This document shows, piece by piece, positions 44,215 to 53,802 of a DNA stretch of 64,000 nt. This DNA comes from SZAS-103 sp038226665. Lineage in GTDB: Bacteria > Pseudomonadota > Gammaproteobacteria > Xanthomonadales > Xanthomonadaceae. The translations under genes and the position numbers were made by a program. Below the pieces are notes generated by a model. It had not been told where the DNA came from. It saw only the letters and a list, made by a program, of their open reading frames with translations, and made no database searches. Location of the stretch: NCBI GenBank assembly GCA_038226665.1, contig JBBRQI010000011.1, positions 31,085 to 95,084 on the forward strand, given 5' to 3'. The number at the start of each line of letters is the position of its first letter. The first letter of the stretch is position 1.

Positions 44215-44385
44215 ATGACGCAACGCCGGTGGCACCATTTGTCGTCGCTTGGAATCGGCGTCGGGCTAGGCCTCGGCATCGGCGTCGCGCTGGGCCTGCT
44301 GCTGGGGTCGATGGTCGTGGGGATGGCGATCGGGATCGCCGCCGGGCTTGCCATGGCTTTCCTGCGGCCGCAGAAGAAAAAATGA
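44215..44385 (+). CDS. 56-residue glycine-zipper-like membrane protein
   Basis: The ATG at 44215 gives 56 residues. After the short basic start (MTQRRWHH) there are two hydrophobic stretches with repeated Gly spacing (GIGVGLGLGIGVALGLLLGS and GMAIGIAAGLAMAF), ending RPQKKK. The stop overlaps the folP start by 4 bases (ATGA), so it is probably translated and coupled to folP. No family recognised. Confidence 0.65.
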   Translation: MTQRRWHHLSSLGIGVGLGLGIGVALGLLLGSMVVGMAIGIAAGLAMAFLRPQKKK

Positions 44386-45278
44386 TGTTCGAGACGATTC
44401 CACAACTCGACTGTGCCGGTCGCATCCTCCGGCTCGATCGCGCGAACGTGGTCGGCATCGTCAACGTCACCCCGGATTCGTTTTCAGGCGATGGCTTTTC
44501 GTCGGCGGATGCAGCGATCGCGCACGGATTGCGCATGGTCGAGGAGGGCGCGGACGCGCTCGATATCGGCGGCGAATCCACGCGCCCCGGCGCGGATGAA
44601 ATTCCTGTCGAGGAAGAATTGCGCCGGGTGATTCCGGCCATCGAACGGCTCGCGCGCGAGTGCGATGTGCCGATCTGGATCGACACGTCGAAACCCGAAG
44701 TCATGCGTGCGGCGGTCGGCGCGGGTGCCAGCATGGTCAACGACGTGCATGCACTGCGTCGCGAAGGTGCGCTCGATGCGGTCGCGCAACTGAAAGTGCC
44801 TGTCGTGCTGATGCATATGCGGGGCGAGCCGCGGACAATGCAGGACGCGCCGCTGTACGACGACGTGGTTGCGAAAGTGCATCGCTTCCTCGCCGAACGC
44901 ATATTCGCGTGCGAGATGAACGGCATCGCGAAAAAGAAAATCGTCGTCGACCCCGGTTTCGGTTTCGGCAAGACGCTCGATCACAACCTTGCATTGCTGC
45001 GTCAGCTCGCGCGCTTCACCGACCTCGGCGTCCCCGTACTCGCCGGCCTGTCGCGCAAGGGCATGATCGGCGCCATCACCGATCGCGCGCAGGGCGAACG
45101 CATCCACGGCTCGGTCGCCGCAGCACTGATCGCCGCGCAACATGGCGCAAAACTGCTGCGCGTGCACGATGTCGCCGCGACAGTCGATGCGTTGAATGTC
45201 TGGAATGCGGTCGCCGCGCAGGTCGTGCCGAAAGGCAAGCCGAACCCCGCGATGCCGAAGTGGCCAGATGACGATTGA
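44382..45278 (+). CDS. folP: Dihydropteroate synthase
   Basis: This 298-residue protein has GIVNVTPDSFSGDG, GGESTRPG and a C-terminal RVHDV segment. It joins dihydropterin pyrophosphate and p-aminobenzoate. ATG 44382 or 44385 both work. Usually glmM follows folP; here miaA does. Confidence 0.95.
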   Translation: MMFETIPQLDCAGRILRLDRANVVGIVNVTPDSFSGDGFSSADAAIAHGLRMVEEGADALDIGGESTRPGADEIPVEEELRRVIPAIERLARECDVPIWIDTSKPEVMRAAVGAGASMVNDVHALRREGALDAVAQLKVPVVLMHMRGEPRTMQDAPLYDDVVAKVHRFLAERIFACEMNGIAKKKIVVDPGFGFGKTLDHNLALLRQLARFTDLGVPVLAGLSRKGMIGAITDRAQGERIHGSVAAALIAAQHGAKLLRVHDVAATVDALNVWNAVAAQVVPKGKPNPAMPKWPDDD

Positions 45279-45296
45279 TTCGCGAAGCATTTGCCC

Positions 45297-46259
45297 GTGA
45301 ATGATCCTCGCATCGACCAACGTCCACCCGCCATCGCGATCATGGGGCCGACCGCTTCGGGCAAGACCGCGCTGGCGATCGAGTGGGCGCAGCGGCTTGG
45401 CGGTGAAATCGTCAGCGTCGATTCGGCACTGGTGTATCGCGAACTAGATGTTGGCGCAGCGAAGCCGAGCGCCGACGAGCGTGCGCAAGCGCCGCATCAC
45501 CTGCTTGATTTGCGCGATCCGCACGAACGCTACAGCGCCGCGGAGTTTGCAACCGACGCGATGGCCGTACTGCAAGGCATCACGGCGCGTGGAAAGATTC
45601 CCTTGCTGGTCGGCGGCACCGGTTTGTATTTCCGCGCGTTGCTGCACGGACTGTCGCCGATGCCATCCGCCGATCTGGCGCTGCGCGCAGCCATCGCCGA
45701 AGAAGGCGCGACGCGCGGCTGGGACGCGCTGCATGCCGAACTCGCGACGATCGATCCGGCTGCAGCCCAGCGCATCAAGGTCGGCGACCGCCAGCGCATC
45801 GGCCGCGCGCTGGAAGTCTGGCGCATCAGCGGCAAGTCGATCAGCGATTGGCAGAGCGCGAGCGCGCGGCAAGCGTTTCCATTTCGCGTATTGAAACTGG
45901 TGCTGTGTCCGGCCGATCGTGCCGTGCTGCATGCGCGCATCGAAGCGCGGTTCGATGCGATGCTTGCCAATGGTTTTCTTGACGAAGTGCGCCGCTTGCG
46001 CGCCGATCCGCATTTGCGCGGACTCGCCGATCCGCTGGATCTGCCGGCATTGCGCGCGGTCGGCTACCGGCAGGCATGGCGACACCTCGATGGTGCGACC
46101 GATGCAGACGCATTCCGTGCAGAAGCCATCGCGGCGACGCGCCAGCTTGCGAAACGCCAACTCACCTGGCTGCGTGGCGAGATCGATGCGCGCTGGTTCG
46201 ACCCGGAAGTCGATCGCGTCGCGCTCGATGCCGCGCTCGCATCGTTCCTGAACTTCTAG
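45297..46259 (+). CDS. miaA: tRNA dimethylallyltransferase
   Basis: The GTG at 45297 gives 320 residues (TTG at 45291 adds two). P-loop GPTASGKTALA, SVDSALVY and VGGTGLYFRALL are present. It prenylates A37 of tRNAs reading U-starting codons. It heads the miaA-hfq-hflX block. Confidence 0.93.
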   Translation: MNDPRIDQRPPAIAIMGPTASGKTALAIEWAQRLGGEIVSVDSALVYRELDVGAAKPSADERAQAPHHLLDLRDPHERYSAAEFATDAMAVLQGITARGKIPLLVGGTGLYFRALLHGLSPMPSADLALRAAIAEEGATRGWDALHAELATIDPAAAQRIKVGDRQRIGRALEVWRISGKSISDWQSASARQAFPFRVLKLVLCPADRAVLHARIEARFDAMLANGFLDEVRRLRADPHLRGLADPLDLPALRAVGYRQAWRHLDGATDADAFRAEAIAATRQLAKRQLTWLRGEIDARWFDPEVDRVALDAALASFLNF

Positions 46260-46421
46260 CTGTGAACTGCCGGGCGCAGGCCTGAGACGTCGTCGCAGCG
46301 GGGCCTGCGCTGTGCCATCATGTCCACTTCCGGCCAGCGATGAATGGTCGGGCTGGCGCCCAACGTGCGATTCACTGGCGCCCATAACGACAACATCGCA
46401 AATCATTTCGAGGGTAAGTTC

Positions 46422-46694
46422 ATGTCCAAAGGTCAGACGTTGCAGGATCCGTTTTTGAATGCATGTCGCCGCGAGCGCATTCCAGTCGCCGTGTACCTCG
46501 TCAACGGCATCAAATTGCAGGGCACCATCGAATCCTTCGACCAGTTCGTGGTGCTGCTGCGCAACACCGTCAGCCAGATGGTCTACAAGCACGCGATCTC
46601 GACCGTCGTGCCATCGCGCAACGTGCGCGTCGGTACCGAAGACGAGCATGCGCATGACGACCACGCGCAGCCGCCAGCGGAGCATCACGCTTAA
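46422..46694 (+). CDS. hfq: RNA chaperone Hfq
   Basis: The ATG at 46422 gives 90 residues. Sm1 (VAVYLVNGIKLQGTIESFDQ) and Sm2 (VYKHAISTVVP) are intact. The C-terminal tail is short and His/Asp-rich (EDEHAHDDHAQPPAEHH). It joins sRNAs to mRNAs. Confidence 0.97.
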   Translation: MSKGQTLQDPFLNACRRERIPVAVYLVNGIKLQGTIESFDQFVVLLRNTVSQMVYKHAISTVVPSRNVRVGTEDEHAHDDHAQPPAEHHA

Positions 46695-48014
46695 GTGTTT
46701 GAACGTTCCCGCAAGGGTGAAAACGCGCTGCTGATCCAGCCGTATTCCGGCCCGGCCGATCCGACCTTGCTTGAGGAGTTCGCGGAACTCGCGCGCTCGG
46801 CGGGCGCGACCGTCGTCGGCACGATCACCGCGAAAATCGCGCGCCGCCATCCCGCGTACTACATCGGCACCGGCAAACTCGAGGAAGTGAAGCAACTCTG
46901 CGAAAGCACGGGCGCCGACCTCGTGCTGATCAACCAGTTGCTGACGCCGGTGCAGGAACGCAATCTCGAAAAGGCGCTCAGTCGCCGCGTGGTCGATCGA
47001 ACGAGCCTAATCCTCGACATCTTCGCGTTGCGTGCGCACTCCCACGAAGGACAGTTGCAGGTCGAACTCGCGCAGCTCAAGCACATGGCGACGCGGTTGA
47101 TCCGTGGCTGGACGCATCTCGAACGGCAACGCGGTGGCAGCATCGGTTTGCGCGGACCGGGCGAAACCCAGCTTGAGATCGACCGTCGGCTGTTGCAAAA
47201 ACGCGTCGAGCAATTGGAGAAACGGCTGGAGAAAGTCGGGGTGCAACGTGCGCAGATGCGTCGCGCGCGCCTGCGCAACGAACTGCCGCGCGTCGCGCTG
47301 GTCGGTTACACGAATGCCGGAAAGTCGACGCTGTTCAACGTCCTCACCGAATCCAAGGTGTATGTCGCCGACAAACTATTCGCTACGCTCGACCCGACTG
47401 TGCGCCGCGTCGAAGGCCTCGATTGCGGGCCGCTGGTGCTGTCCGACACAGTAGGATTCGTGCGCGATTTGCCGCATGAACTCGTTGCCGCGTTCCGTTC
47501 CACCTTGTCCGAAGCGCGCGATGCCGATCTGCTGCTGCATGTCGTCGATGCCGCCGATCCGCTACGCGACGAGCGCATCGGCCAAGTCAATGCGGTGCTC
47601 AAGGAAATCGACGCGGGGGATACCCCGCAGATTCTGGTGTTCAACAAGATCGACCTCATGTCGGCGGAAGATGAATCCGCCGGCCCGCGGCGCGAACAAC
47701 CGGTGGCGTCGAACGAGAAGGTGTGGGTATCGGCGCGCACGGGCGCCGGACTGGACCTCCTGAAAACGGCCATGTCCGAACGCTTCGCCGCGCAGCGCGT
47801 GCAGGGCGAGTTGCAGTTGCATCCCAAATCTGCCCGGTTGCGCGCGCGTTTGCACGCGATGGGTGCGATCAGCAGTGAGGTCGCCGACGAACACGGCTGG
47901 CGCGTCCAGCTCGACCTGCCGCGTGCGCAGGCCGAACAATTGGCAGCCGAATCCGGCGGCGATGCGCTCGAGGCCTTGCTTGCCGCCCCCGGCGCCCCTA
48001 CCTACAATCACTGA
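46695..48014 (+). CDS. hflX: GTPase HflX
   Basis: The GTG start at 46695 follows directly on the hfq TAA. The 439 residues include the N-terminal nucleotide-binding region (GTGKLEEVKQL), a coiled coil and the G domain (GYTNAGKSTLFN, DTVGFVRDLP, NKIDL). It rescues stalled ribosomes. The zero spacing indicates translational coupling to hfq. Confidence 0.95.
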   Translation: MFERSRKGENALLIQPYSGPADPTLLEEFAELARSAGATVVGTITAKIARRHPAYYIGTGKLEEVKQLCESTGADLVLINQLLTPVQERNLEKALSRRVVDRTSLILDIFALRAHSHEGQLQVELAQLKHMATRLIRGWTHLERQRGGSIGLRGPGETQLEIDRRLLQKRVEQLEKRLEKVGVQRAQMRRARLRNELPRVALVGYTNAGKSTLFNVLTESKVYVADKLFATLDPTVRRVEGLDCGPLVLSDTVGFVRDLPHELVAAFRSTLSEARDADLLLHVVDAADPLRDERIGQVNAVLKEIDAGDTPQILVFNKIDLMSAEDESAGPRREQPVASNEKVWVSARTGAGLDLLKTAMSERFAAQRVQGELQLHPKSARLRARLHAMGAISSEVADEHGWRVQLDLPRAQAEQLAAESGGDALEALLAAPGAPTYNH

Positions 48015-48101
48015 AGACCAAAATTACAGCATCCGATCGCGATCCAGTTGCGTGCGCCTCCCGGCTGCATGGCACGGTCGCGCGGCAGCGCAGGAGCGCA
48101 G

Positions 48102-49247
48102 ATGGCGTGGAATTTACCGGGTAAGGGCGGCGGCTCCGACAAGGGCGGCAAGGACCCGTGGAAAGGCCGCGACCCCGATCGCGAGACGGACGCATTCCTC
48201 GATCGCCTCAAGCAGGGCATGGGCCGCATGTTCGGCGGCGAAGCGGGTTCCAATGACAACCGCCAGCGTTTTGCGATGTGGTTCGGCATCCTGGTGCTGG
48301 CCGGGTTGTTGCTCAGTTGCTTCCAGCTCATCAATGAAACCGAGCGCGGCGTCGTGCTGCAGTTCGGCCAGTTCAACCGGGTCATGACGCCGGGCGTGAA
48401 CCTCAAGTGGCCGTGGCCGGTGGAAACGGTGACCAAGGTCGCGACGACGCAGGTGCGTTCGGCTTCCGACCAGGTGCGCATGCTCACGCGCGACCAGAAC
48501 ATCGTGCAGATCGATTACAACGTGCAGTACGCCGTGTCCGATCCGCGCCTGTTCCTGTTCGGCAATCGCGATCCGGAAAAAATCCTGCAGCAAGCTGCCG
48601 AGAGCGTGGTGCGCGAAGTCGTCGGCGCGAGCCTGATGGACGATGTGATCGGGCAGAAGGCGGTGGACACGGCGCATTTGCGCGATCGCCTGCAGGCCTC
48701 GCTCGAGGAATACCACACGGGCCTGCTGGTGGCCGACTTCCAGATCAAGAATGCGCGCCCGCCCGACGAGGTCAAGGATGCGTTCGACGATGTCGCCCGC
48801 GCGCAACAGGACAAGGACAAGGCGATTCAGCTCGCGCATGCGTACGAAAGCCAGATCGTGCCGGTCGCGCGTGGCCAGGCGGCGAGCGTGCGCATCGGTG
48901 CCGAAGGGTACAAGGCGCAGGTCGTCGCCGCTGCACAGGGCGATTCGCAGCGTTATGCCTTGCTCGCGGAGCAATACCGCAAGGCGCCTGAAGTCACCCG
49001 CAAGCGGCTTTATCTCGAAACGATGCAAGCGGTGCTCGCCGGCTCGTCGAAAGTCGTCGCCGGTCGCGGCAACAACGTGATCTATTTGCCGGTCGATAGA
49101 TCGCAATCCGAGACGACGGCATCCCAAGCGCCGATGGTGCCGGTGAACCTGCCATCCGTGACCGCGACAGCGCCGGCCGCATCCGACGACAGCACGCGAC
49201 CGGATCGCCCGGCGCGATCCGACGGACGCGAGGAGCCGCGCCAATGA
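48102..49247 (+). CDS. hflK: FtsH regulator HflK
   Basis: The ATG at 48102, preceded by AGGAG, gives 381 residues. A Gly/Asp-rich cytoplasmic start is followed by one membrane helix (about residues 58-78) and an SPFH/band-7 domain (ETERGVVLQFGQFNRVMTPG). It forms the HflKC cage around FtsH. It overlaps hflC by 4 bases. Confidence 0.95.
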   Translation: MAWNLPGKGGGSDKGGKDPWKGRDPDRETDAFLDRLKQGMGRMFGGEAGSNDNRQRFAMWFGILVLAGLLLSCFQLINETERGVVLQFGQFNRVMTPGVNLKWPWPVETVTKVATTQVRSASDQVRMLTRDQNIVQIDYNVQYAVSDPRLFLFGNRDPEKILQQAAESVVREVVGASLMDDVIGQKAVDTAHLRDRLQASLEEYHTGLLVADFQIKNARPPDEVKDAFDDVARAQQDKDKAIQLAHAYESQIVPVARGQAASVRIGAEGYKAQVVAAAQGDSQRYALLAEQYRKAPEVTRKRLYLETMQAVLAGSSKVVAGRGNNVIYLPVDRSQSETTASQAPMVPVNLPSVTATAPAASDDSTRPDRPARSDGREEPRQ

Positions 49248-50125
49248 GAATCCTCTGGGCCGTCATCGCTGCCGTGCTGGTCGTGCTGGTTGCGGATTCA
49301 AGCTACATCGTCCGCGAGAGTCAGCTCGCATTGCAATTCCAGTTCGGGCGCATCGTGCGCACCGACATCACGCCGGGCCTGCATTTCAAAATCCCGCTCG
49401 TGCAGAACGTGATCCTGTTCGACCGCCGCATCCTGACCCTGGATGCACCGCCAGCGCGCTATCTGACGCAGGAAAAGAAATCGATCAGCATCGATTATTT
49501 CGCGACCTGGCGGATCGCCGATGTGCGCCGCTATTACACCGCGACGCTCGGCGTCGAGGACAGCGCCGAGCAGCGGCTCACGCCGATCGTGGGCGAAGCG
49601 CTGAAGAACACGATCAACCAGCGCCTGTTGCAGGACATCGTCGTCCTCGATCGCAACAAGCTTGGCGGCACGATGCTGAGCGAAGTCAATCGCATCACCA
49701 AGCCTTCGCTGGGCATCGAAGTCGTGGACATCCGCATCAAGCGCATCGACCTGCCCGAGGACAGCAACGTGCTGAACTCGGTGTACGAACGCATGCGCGC
49801 CGAACGTTCGCGCGCCGCCTTGCAGAAGCGTGCCGAGGGCGAAGAGGAATCGTCGAAGATCCGCGCAGGCGCCAACCTCCAGCAGCAGGTGATCAAGGCC
49901 GAAGCCGAACGCGACGCACAGCAGTTGCGCGGTGAAGGCGATGCCCAGGCCGCCGCGATCGCGGCGCAGGCGTACAGCCAGGACCCGGAGTTCTACGCGT
50001 TCTATCGCAGCATGCAGGCGTACCGCACAGCGTTCGGCAGCAAGGACGTGCTGGTGCTCGATCCGGATTCGGAACTGCTGCGCTACTTCACGAATCCCGG
50101 CCGCGCCGCCGCGCCCGCGAAGTAA
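49244..50125 (+). CDS. hflC: FtsH regulator HflC
   Basis: This 293-residue protein has an N-terminal membrane helix and an SPFH domain (RESQLALQFQFGRIVRTDITPG). It partners HflK. It is followed 15 bases later by the DUF2065 gene. Confidence 0.95.
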   Translation: MRILWAVIAAVLVVLVADSSYIVRESQLALQFQFGRIVRTDITPGLHFKIPLVQNVILFDRRILTLDAPPARYLTQEKKSISIDYFATWRIADVRRYYTATLGVEDSAEQRLTPIVGEALKNTINQRLLQDIVVLDRNKLGGTMLSEVNRITKPSLGIEVVDIRIKRIDLPEDSNVLNSVYERMRAERSRAALQKRAEGEEESSKIRAGANLQQQVIKAEAERDAQQLRGEGDAQAAAIAAQAYSQDPEFYAFYRSMQAYRTAFGSKDVLVLDPDSELLRYFTNPGRAAAPAK

Positions 50126-50140
50126 CCGGCGGCGTTCCCC

Positions 50141-50335
50141 ATGGATCACAAGGACCTGCTGGCGGCGATCTGCCTGGTCGTGGTGCTGGAAGGGCTGCTG
50201 CCGCTGGTGGCTCCGCGCGCATGGAAGCATGCGCTGACGCGAGTGCTCGACGCGCCGGAGAAAAAGCTGCGCATTGGCGGCGCGGTCATGGTCGTGATGG
50301 GCCTGGTGGCCCTGCAATGGGTTCGAACGCTCTGA
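50141..50335 (+). CDS. DUF2065 small membrane protein
   Basis: This 64-residue protein has two hydrophobic segments separated by basic residues (LLAAICLVVVLEGLLPLVAP, MVVMGLVALQW). The family follows hflC in many gammaproteobacteria. Function unknown. Confidence 0.88.
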   Translation: MDHKDLLAAICLVVVLEGLLPLVAPRAWKHALTRVLDAPEKKLRIGGAVMVVMGLVALQWVRTL

Positions 50336-50393
50336 AGCGGCCGTCGCGTGCCTCGACGCTGGTCGCGGCCCGCGAAATCAAGGATAATTTCAC

Positions 50394-50428
50394 AAAGCCG
50401 GGGCCAGTCCTCCGGCTTTCTTTGTTTT
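50394..50428 (+). terminator. Rho-independent terminator after the hflKC operon
   Basis: AAAGCCGG (50394-50401) pairs with CCGGCTTT (50412-50419) and is followed by CTTTGTTTT. It ends the miaA-to-DUF2065 transcript. Confidence 0.85.
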
Positions 50429-50510
50429 CGTGTCTTGCTTTCGCTCGCTTCGGCTTCGTGATGCGTTCTTGCCAAAGAATTGTTCCGGAGACGAAGCACA
50501 ATGGGGGCGA

Positions 50511-50553
50511 ATCGATGCGTTTTGGCGAGTCCGGTGGACTCGTCTGCATCGAT
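50511..50553 (+). other. Long two-part hairpin in the purA leader
   Basis: ATCGATGC (50511-50518) pairs with GCATCGAT (50546-50553), and GAGTCC (50527-50532) pairs with GGACTC (50536-50541) with a GGT loop. It lies about 110 bases upstream of purA. No known riboswitch was recognised. The gap 50336-50662 holds this element and the terminator before it. Confidence 0.55.
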
Positions 50554-50662
50554 GAGGGCTGGAGGCAGGAGCCGAAAGCCGGCCGACTTGGCGAGGCATG
50601 GAGCCGAGCTTGGTCGGTGACATCACCCATAACGCAGCACCAATTAATTTCCAGGAGTCATC

Positions 50663-51955
50663 ATGGGCCAGTCAGTCGTAGTCCTCGGCGCACAGTGGGG
50701 TGATGAGGGCAAAGGCAAAATCGTCGACCTGCTGACCGAAAAAATCGGCGCGGTCGTGCGCTTCCAGGGCGGCCACAATGCCGGCCACACGCTGGTCATC
50801 AACGGCAAGAAGACCGTGCTGCACCTGATCCCGTCCGGCATCCTGCGAGAGGGCGCGCTGTGTCTGATTGGCAACGGCGTCGTGTTGTCGCCGGCCGCGT
50901 TGCAGAAGGAAATCGCCGAGATCGAAGCGACCGGCGTCGAGGTGCGTTCGCGCCTGAAGATCAGCCCGGCGACGCCACTGATCATGCCGTACCACATCGC
51001 GCTCGACCAAGCGCGCGAGAAAGCCGCAGGCAAGGACGCGATCGGCACCACCGGCCGCGGCATCGGCCCGGCGTACGAAGACAAGGTCGCGCGCCGCGGC
51101 ATCCGCGTCGCCGACTTGAGTTATCCGAAGGAACTCTCCGAAAAGCTGCGCAGCACGCTGGACTACCACAACTTCGTGCTGACCAAATACCTTGGCGTCG
51201 AAGCGGTCGATTTCCAGAAGACGCTCGACGAAGCGCTCGCGTTCGGCGAATACGTCGAACCGATGAAATCCGACGTCGCCGGCATCCTCCACGAGCTGCG
51301 CAAGCAGGGCAAGCGGGTGATGTTCGAAGGCGCACAAGGTTCGTTGCTCGACATCGACCACGGCACCTATCCCTACGTCACCTCCTCGAACACCACCATT
51401 GGCGGCGCCCTCGCAGGCGCGGGCGTCGGCGCGGATGCAATCGACTACGTGCTCGGCATCGCCAAGGCCTATGCGACGCGTGTGGGCGGCGGCCCGTTCC
51501 CGACCGAACTCAACGATGCCATCGGCGAAGACATCCGCAAGCGCGGCGCAGAATTTGGTGCGACCACGGGGCGCCCGCGCCGCTGCGGCTGGATGGACAT
51601 CGTCGCGCTCAAGCGCGCGGTCGCGATCAACGGCATTACCGGCTTGTGCATCACCAAGCTCGACGTGCTCGACGGCATGGAGAAATTGAAGATCTGCATC
51701 GCCTACGAATACCGCGGCAAGCGCACCGAATACGCGCCGCTCGACGCCGCCGGCTGGGACGAGTGCACGCCCGTGTACCTCGAATTTCCGGGCTGGAGCG
51801 AGAACACCCACGGCATCACCGAATGGGAAAAACTCCCGCCCGCCGCGCGTGCCTACCTGCGCGCTCTGGAAGAGCTCGCCGGCTGCCCGCTCGCCATCGT
51901 CAGCACCGGCCCGGATCGCGATGCGACGATCGTGCTGCGCGATCCGTGGGCTTGA
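50663..51955 (+). CDS. purA: Adenylosuccinate synthetase
   Basis: This 430-residue protein begins MGQSVVVLGAQWGDEGKGKI with the P-loop-like GDEGKGK, and has FQGGHNAGHTLV and GTTGRGIGPAYEDK. It makes adenylosuccinate from IMP and aspartate with GTP. AGGAG precedes the ATG. Confidence 0.96.
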   Translation: MGQSVVVLGAQWGDEGKGKIVDLLTEKIGAVVRFQGGHNAGHTLVINGKKTVLHLIPSGILREGALCLIGNGVVLSPAALQKEIAEIEATGVEVRSRLKISPATPLIMPYHIALDQAREKAAGKDAIGTTGRGIGPAYEDKVARRGIRVADLSYPKELSEKLRSTLDYHNFVLTKYLGVEAVDFQKTLDEALAFGEYVEPMKSDVAGILHELRKQGKRVMFEGAQGSLLDIDHGTYPYVTSSNTTIGGALAGAGVGADAIDYVLGIAKAYATRVGGGPFPTELNDAIGEDIRKRGAEFGATTGRPRRCGWMDIVALKRAVAINGITGLCITKLDVLDGMEKLKICIAYEYRGKRTEYAPLDAAGWDECTPVYLEFPGWSENTHGITEWEKLPPAARAYLRALEELAGCPLAIVSTGPDRDATIVLRDPWA

Positions 51956-52093
51956 TTGCGCCGTAGCGTTTCCGTCAGAGAATTTCCGCGTTGCCGGTAG
52001 CCATGCGTTCACGTACGCGGCTGCAAGCTGGGTCTGCGACGTGGCCCACACAAATCCCATTCGCATACAACCCACTCGCACAAGGAGAGCGCG

Positions 52094-52282
52094 ATGAACA
52101 AGAAAATCCAGGACAAGAAGCTCGAGTCCGACCTGAGCGATCGCGGCACCGGTTACCATCCCGACAAGGATTCCGTGAAGGACAAGACGGAATCCGTTCC
52201 ATCCGGCGTGCGCCCAGATCTCGCCAAGCCCGGCCCCGATGGACAGGGCGGCGACGCCGGCGGAGTTGGCAAAAGCATCTAG
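52094..52282 (+). CDS. Small hydrophilic protein of unknown function
   Basis: This 62-residue protein has a strong AAGGAGA ribosome-binding site 7 bases upstream. It is highly charged and Gly/Asp/Lys-rich (MNKKIQDKKLESDLSDRG) with no hydrophobic segment. This composition resembles stress-related hydrophilins, but no family is recognised. Confidence 0.6.
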   Translation: MNKKIQDKKLESDLSDRGTGYHPDKDSVKDKTESVPSGVRPDLAKPGPDGQGGDAGGVGKSI

Positions 52283-52435
52283 CTCGTTGTCCCTGGATGC
52301 GAAAAGACGACGAGCCAGCATGTGAACTTTTCGTCATCATCCGGTTCAGCCTCGAGCACGCGTCCATAGTGCAACGTTCACGGGTCGCACCATCGGGGTT
52401 GCGACACGCCACCCATCGGAAAAGGAGTTCCATCC

Positions 52436-52768
52436 ATGAATATTCGTACTTCGCTTCTGGCGCTTGCACTTGCCTCCGCAGCCGCGTGCTTCGCGCCCAC
52501 GGCGTTCGCCGATCCGAGCGACGCAGATCAGCCAACCACCCAGCCCGCGCCGGAACCGCAGGAAGATCACCAGGGGCTTCGCCAGGACGCGCATGAAGCC
52601 GGTCAGACCATTCGCAGTGACGCGCACGAAGTCGCCGCCGCCACGCGCGAAGAAGCGCATGACGTGCATCAGTCGATGCACCGCACCGCGCATTGGCACC
52701 GGTACCATGTTTGCAGGCGCTTCTGGCACGGTCACTGCGTTCGCTGGGCGCGTCGCTATCATCGCTAA
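52436..52768 (+). CDS. Small secreted protein with Asp-Ala-His repeats
   Basis: This 110-residue protein has signal peptide MNIRTSLLALALASAAACFA...AFA and AAAGGAG upstream. The mature part has three imperfect repeats around DAHE/EAHD (QDAHEAGQTI, SDAHEVAAAT, EEAHDVHQSM) and a His/Arg-rich tail. Metal or acid-stress binding is conceivable, not shown. Confidence 0.6.
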   Translation: MNIRTSLLALALASAAACFAPTAFADPSDADQPTTQPAPEPQEDHQGLRQDAHEAGQTIRSDAHEVAAATREEAHDVHQSMHRTAHWHRYHVCRRFWHGHCVRWARRYHR

Positions 52769-53018
52769 GGTCGGCATTGCCTGAGGCGGAAGCGAACCAT
52801 GGACCATGGCGTTTGAAGCGTCATGTTCCATGCTCATCCACGTTCGACCATGCGGCCGCCTGCTTCGCGTAAACGATGCAGCCGTAAACAATGCAGGATG
52901 CTCTGGCCGCAATCGTTCATTGCGCACAACAATACGTTTCGCAGCCGTACGGATGCATGCCCGCTTGCGTCACCACCCTGCCTGGGCGGTACGATGGCGC
53001 AGGGAACGGGCTGGAACG

Positions 53019-53696
53019 ATGGCAGAGCCAAAAATCACCGAACGCCAACCTGTCGACGGCCAGCAATGGAGCGTGCGCGCGTTGCGTGAGCCGACGTTGT
53101 TGTTGACGGCGACGTACATCGCGACGTCGGCGATCGGGTTGTGGGCGAGTTACTGTTTCTACAAGCCGTTCGGGATCGCGGTGCTCGATTACATGCAGCC
53201 GGCGGATTTCCTGGTCGCAGCGCTGCACGATCCGATGTATTTCCTGGTGGTGCTGGCCGGGGCGTTCCTGAGCTGGCTCGGTTCGCGCATCGATGCGTTC
53301 CGCGAGCGCAAACCGCATCGCGTGGAAGCCTTGCGCGAAAAAACGTGGTGGGGACCGATCGTTTTTCCGCGCTGGCGCGACAAGTTGTCGGATCGCGGTT
53401 TCACCGCCGAATACGTATTCGCCGCGTTGCTGCTCGGCTTCGCCGCCTGGCTGATAAGCTACTACACGGCCGTGCAATCGCAGCGCGCGCTCGCGGGGCA
53501 GGGCACGCGCATCGCTCTGACATACAACAACCACGACAAGCCGGAAGCGGAACAGCCAATCCTGCTCGGCACGACGACGGCGTGGATCTTCGTGTACTGG
53601 CCGCAGGAACGCGCGGCCGAGGCATTGCCACAGTCGGGCGTCGCGCGCATCGGCTACGCGCTGCCTATTGCGGGCACGAGCGCTGCGAAGCATTGA
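53019..53696 (+). CDS. Three-helix membrane protein of unknown function
   Basis: The ATG at 53019 gives 225 residues with membrane segments near residues 25-47, 70-90 and 128-150. The soluble end (about 75 residues) lies after the third helix. No family recognised. Confidence 0.62.
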   Translation: MAEPKITERQPVDGQQWSVRALREPTLLLTATYIATSAIGLWASYCFYKPFGIAVLDYMQPADFLVAALHDPMYFLVVLAGAFLSWLGSRIDAFRERKPHRVEALREKTWWGPIVFPRWRDKLSDRGFTAEYVFAALLLGFAAWLISYYTAVQSQRALAGQGTRIALTYNNHDKPEAEQPILLGTTTAWIFVYWPQERAAEALPQSGVARIGYALPIAGTSAAKH

Positions 53697-53802
53697 CCAT
53701 GCGGATGCAACACAGTCCACATTTCTAACAACCCATTCACCCTGAAACGGTATCGTATCCGGAGCGGTAGCGTATTCGTCGGCCGTCGAAAGGAGATCAA
53801 TC

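Noticed and set aside
50515..50703. Open frame through the purA leader starting MRFGESGG
   Set aside because: It overlaps the hairpin and runs into purA in another frame; no ribosome-binding site.
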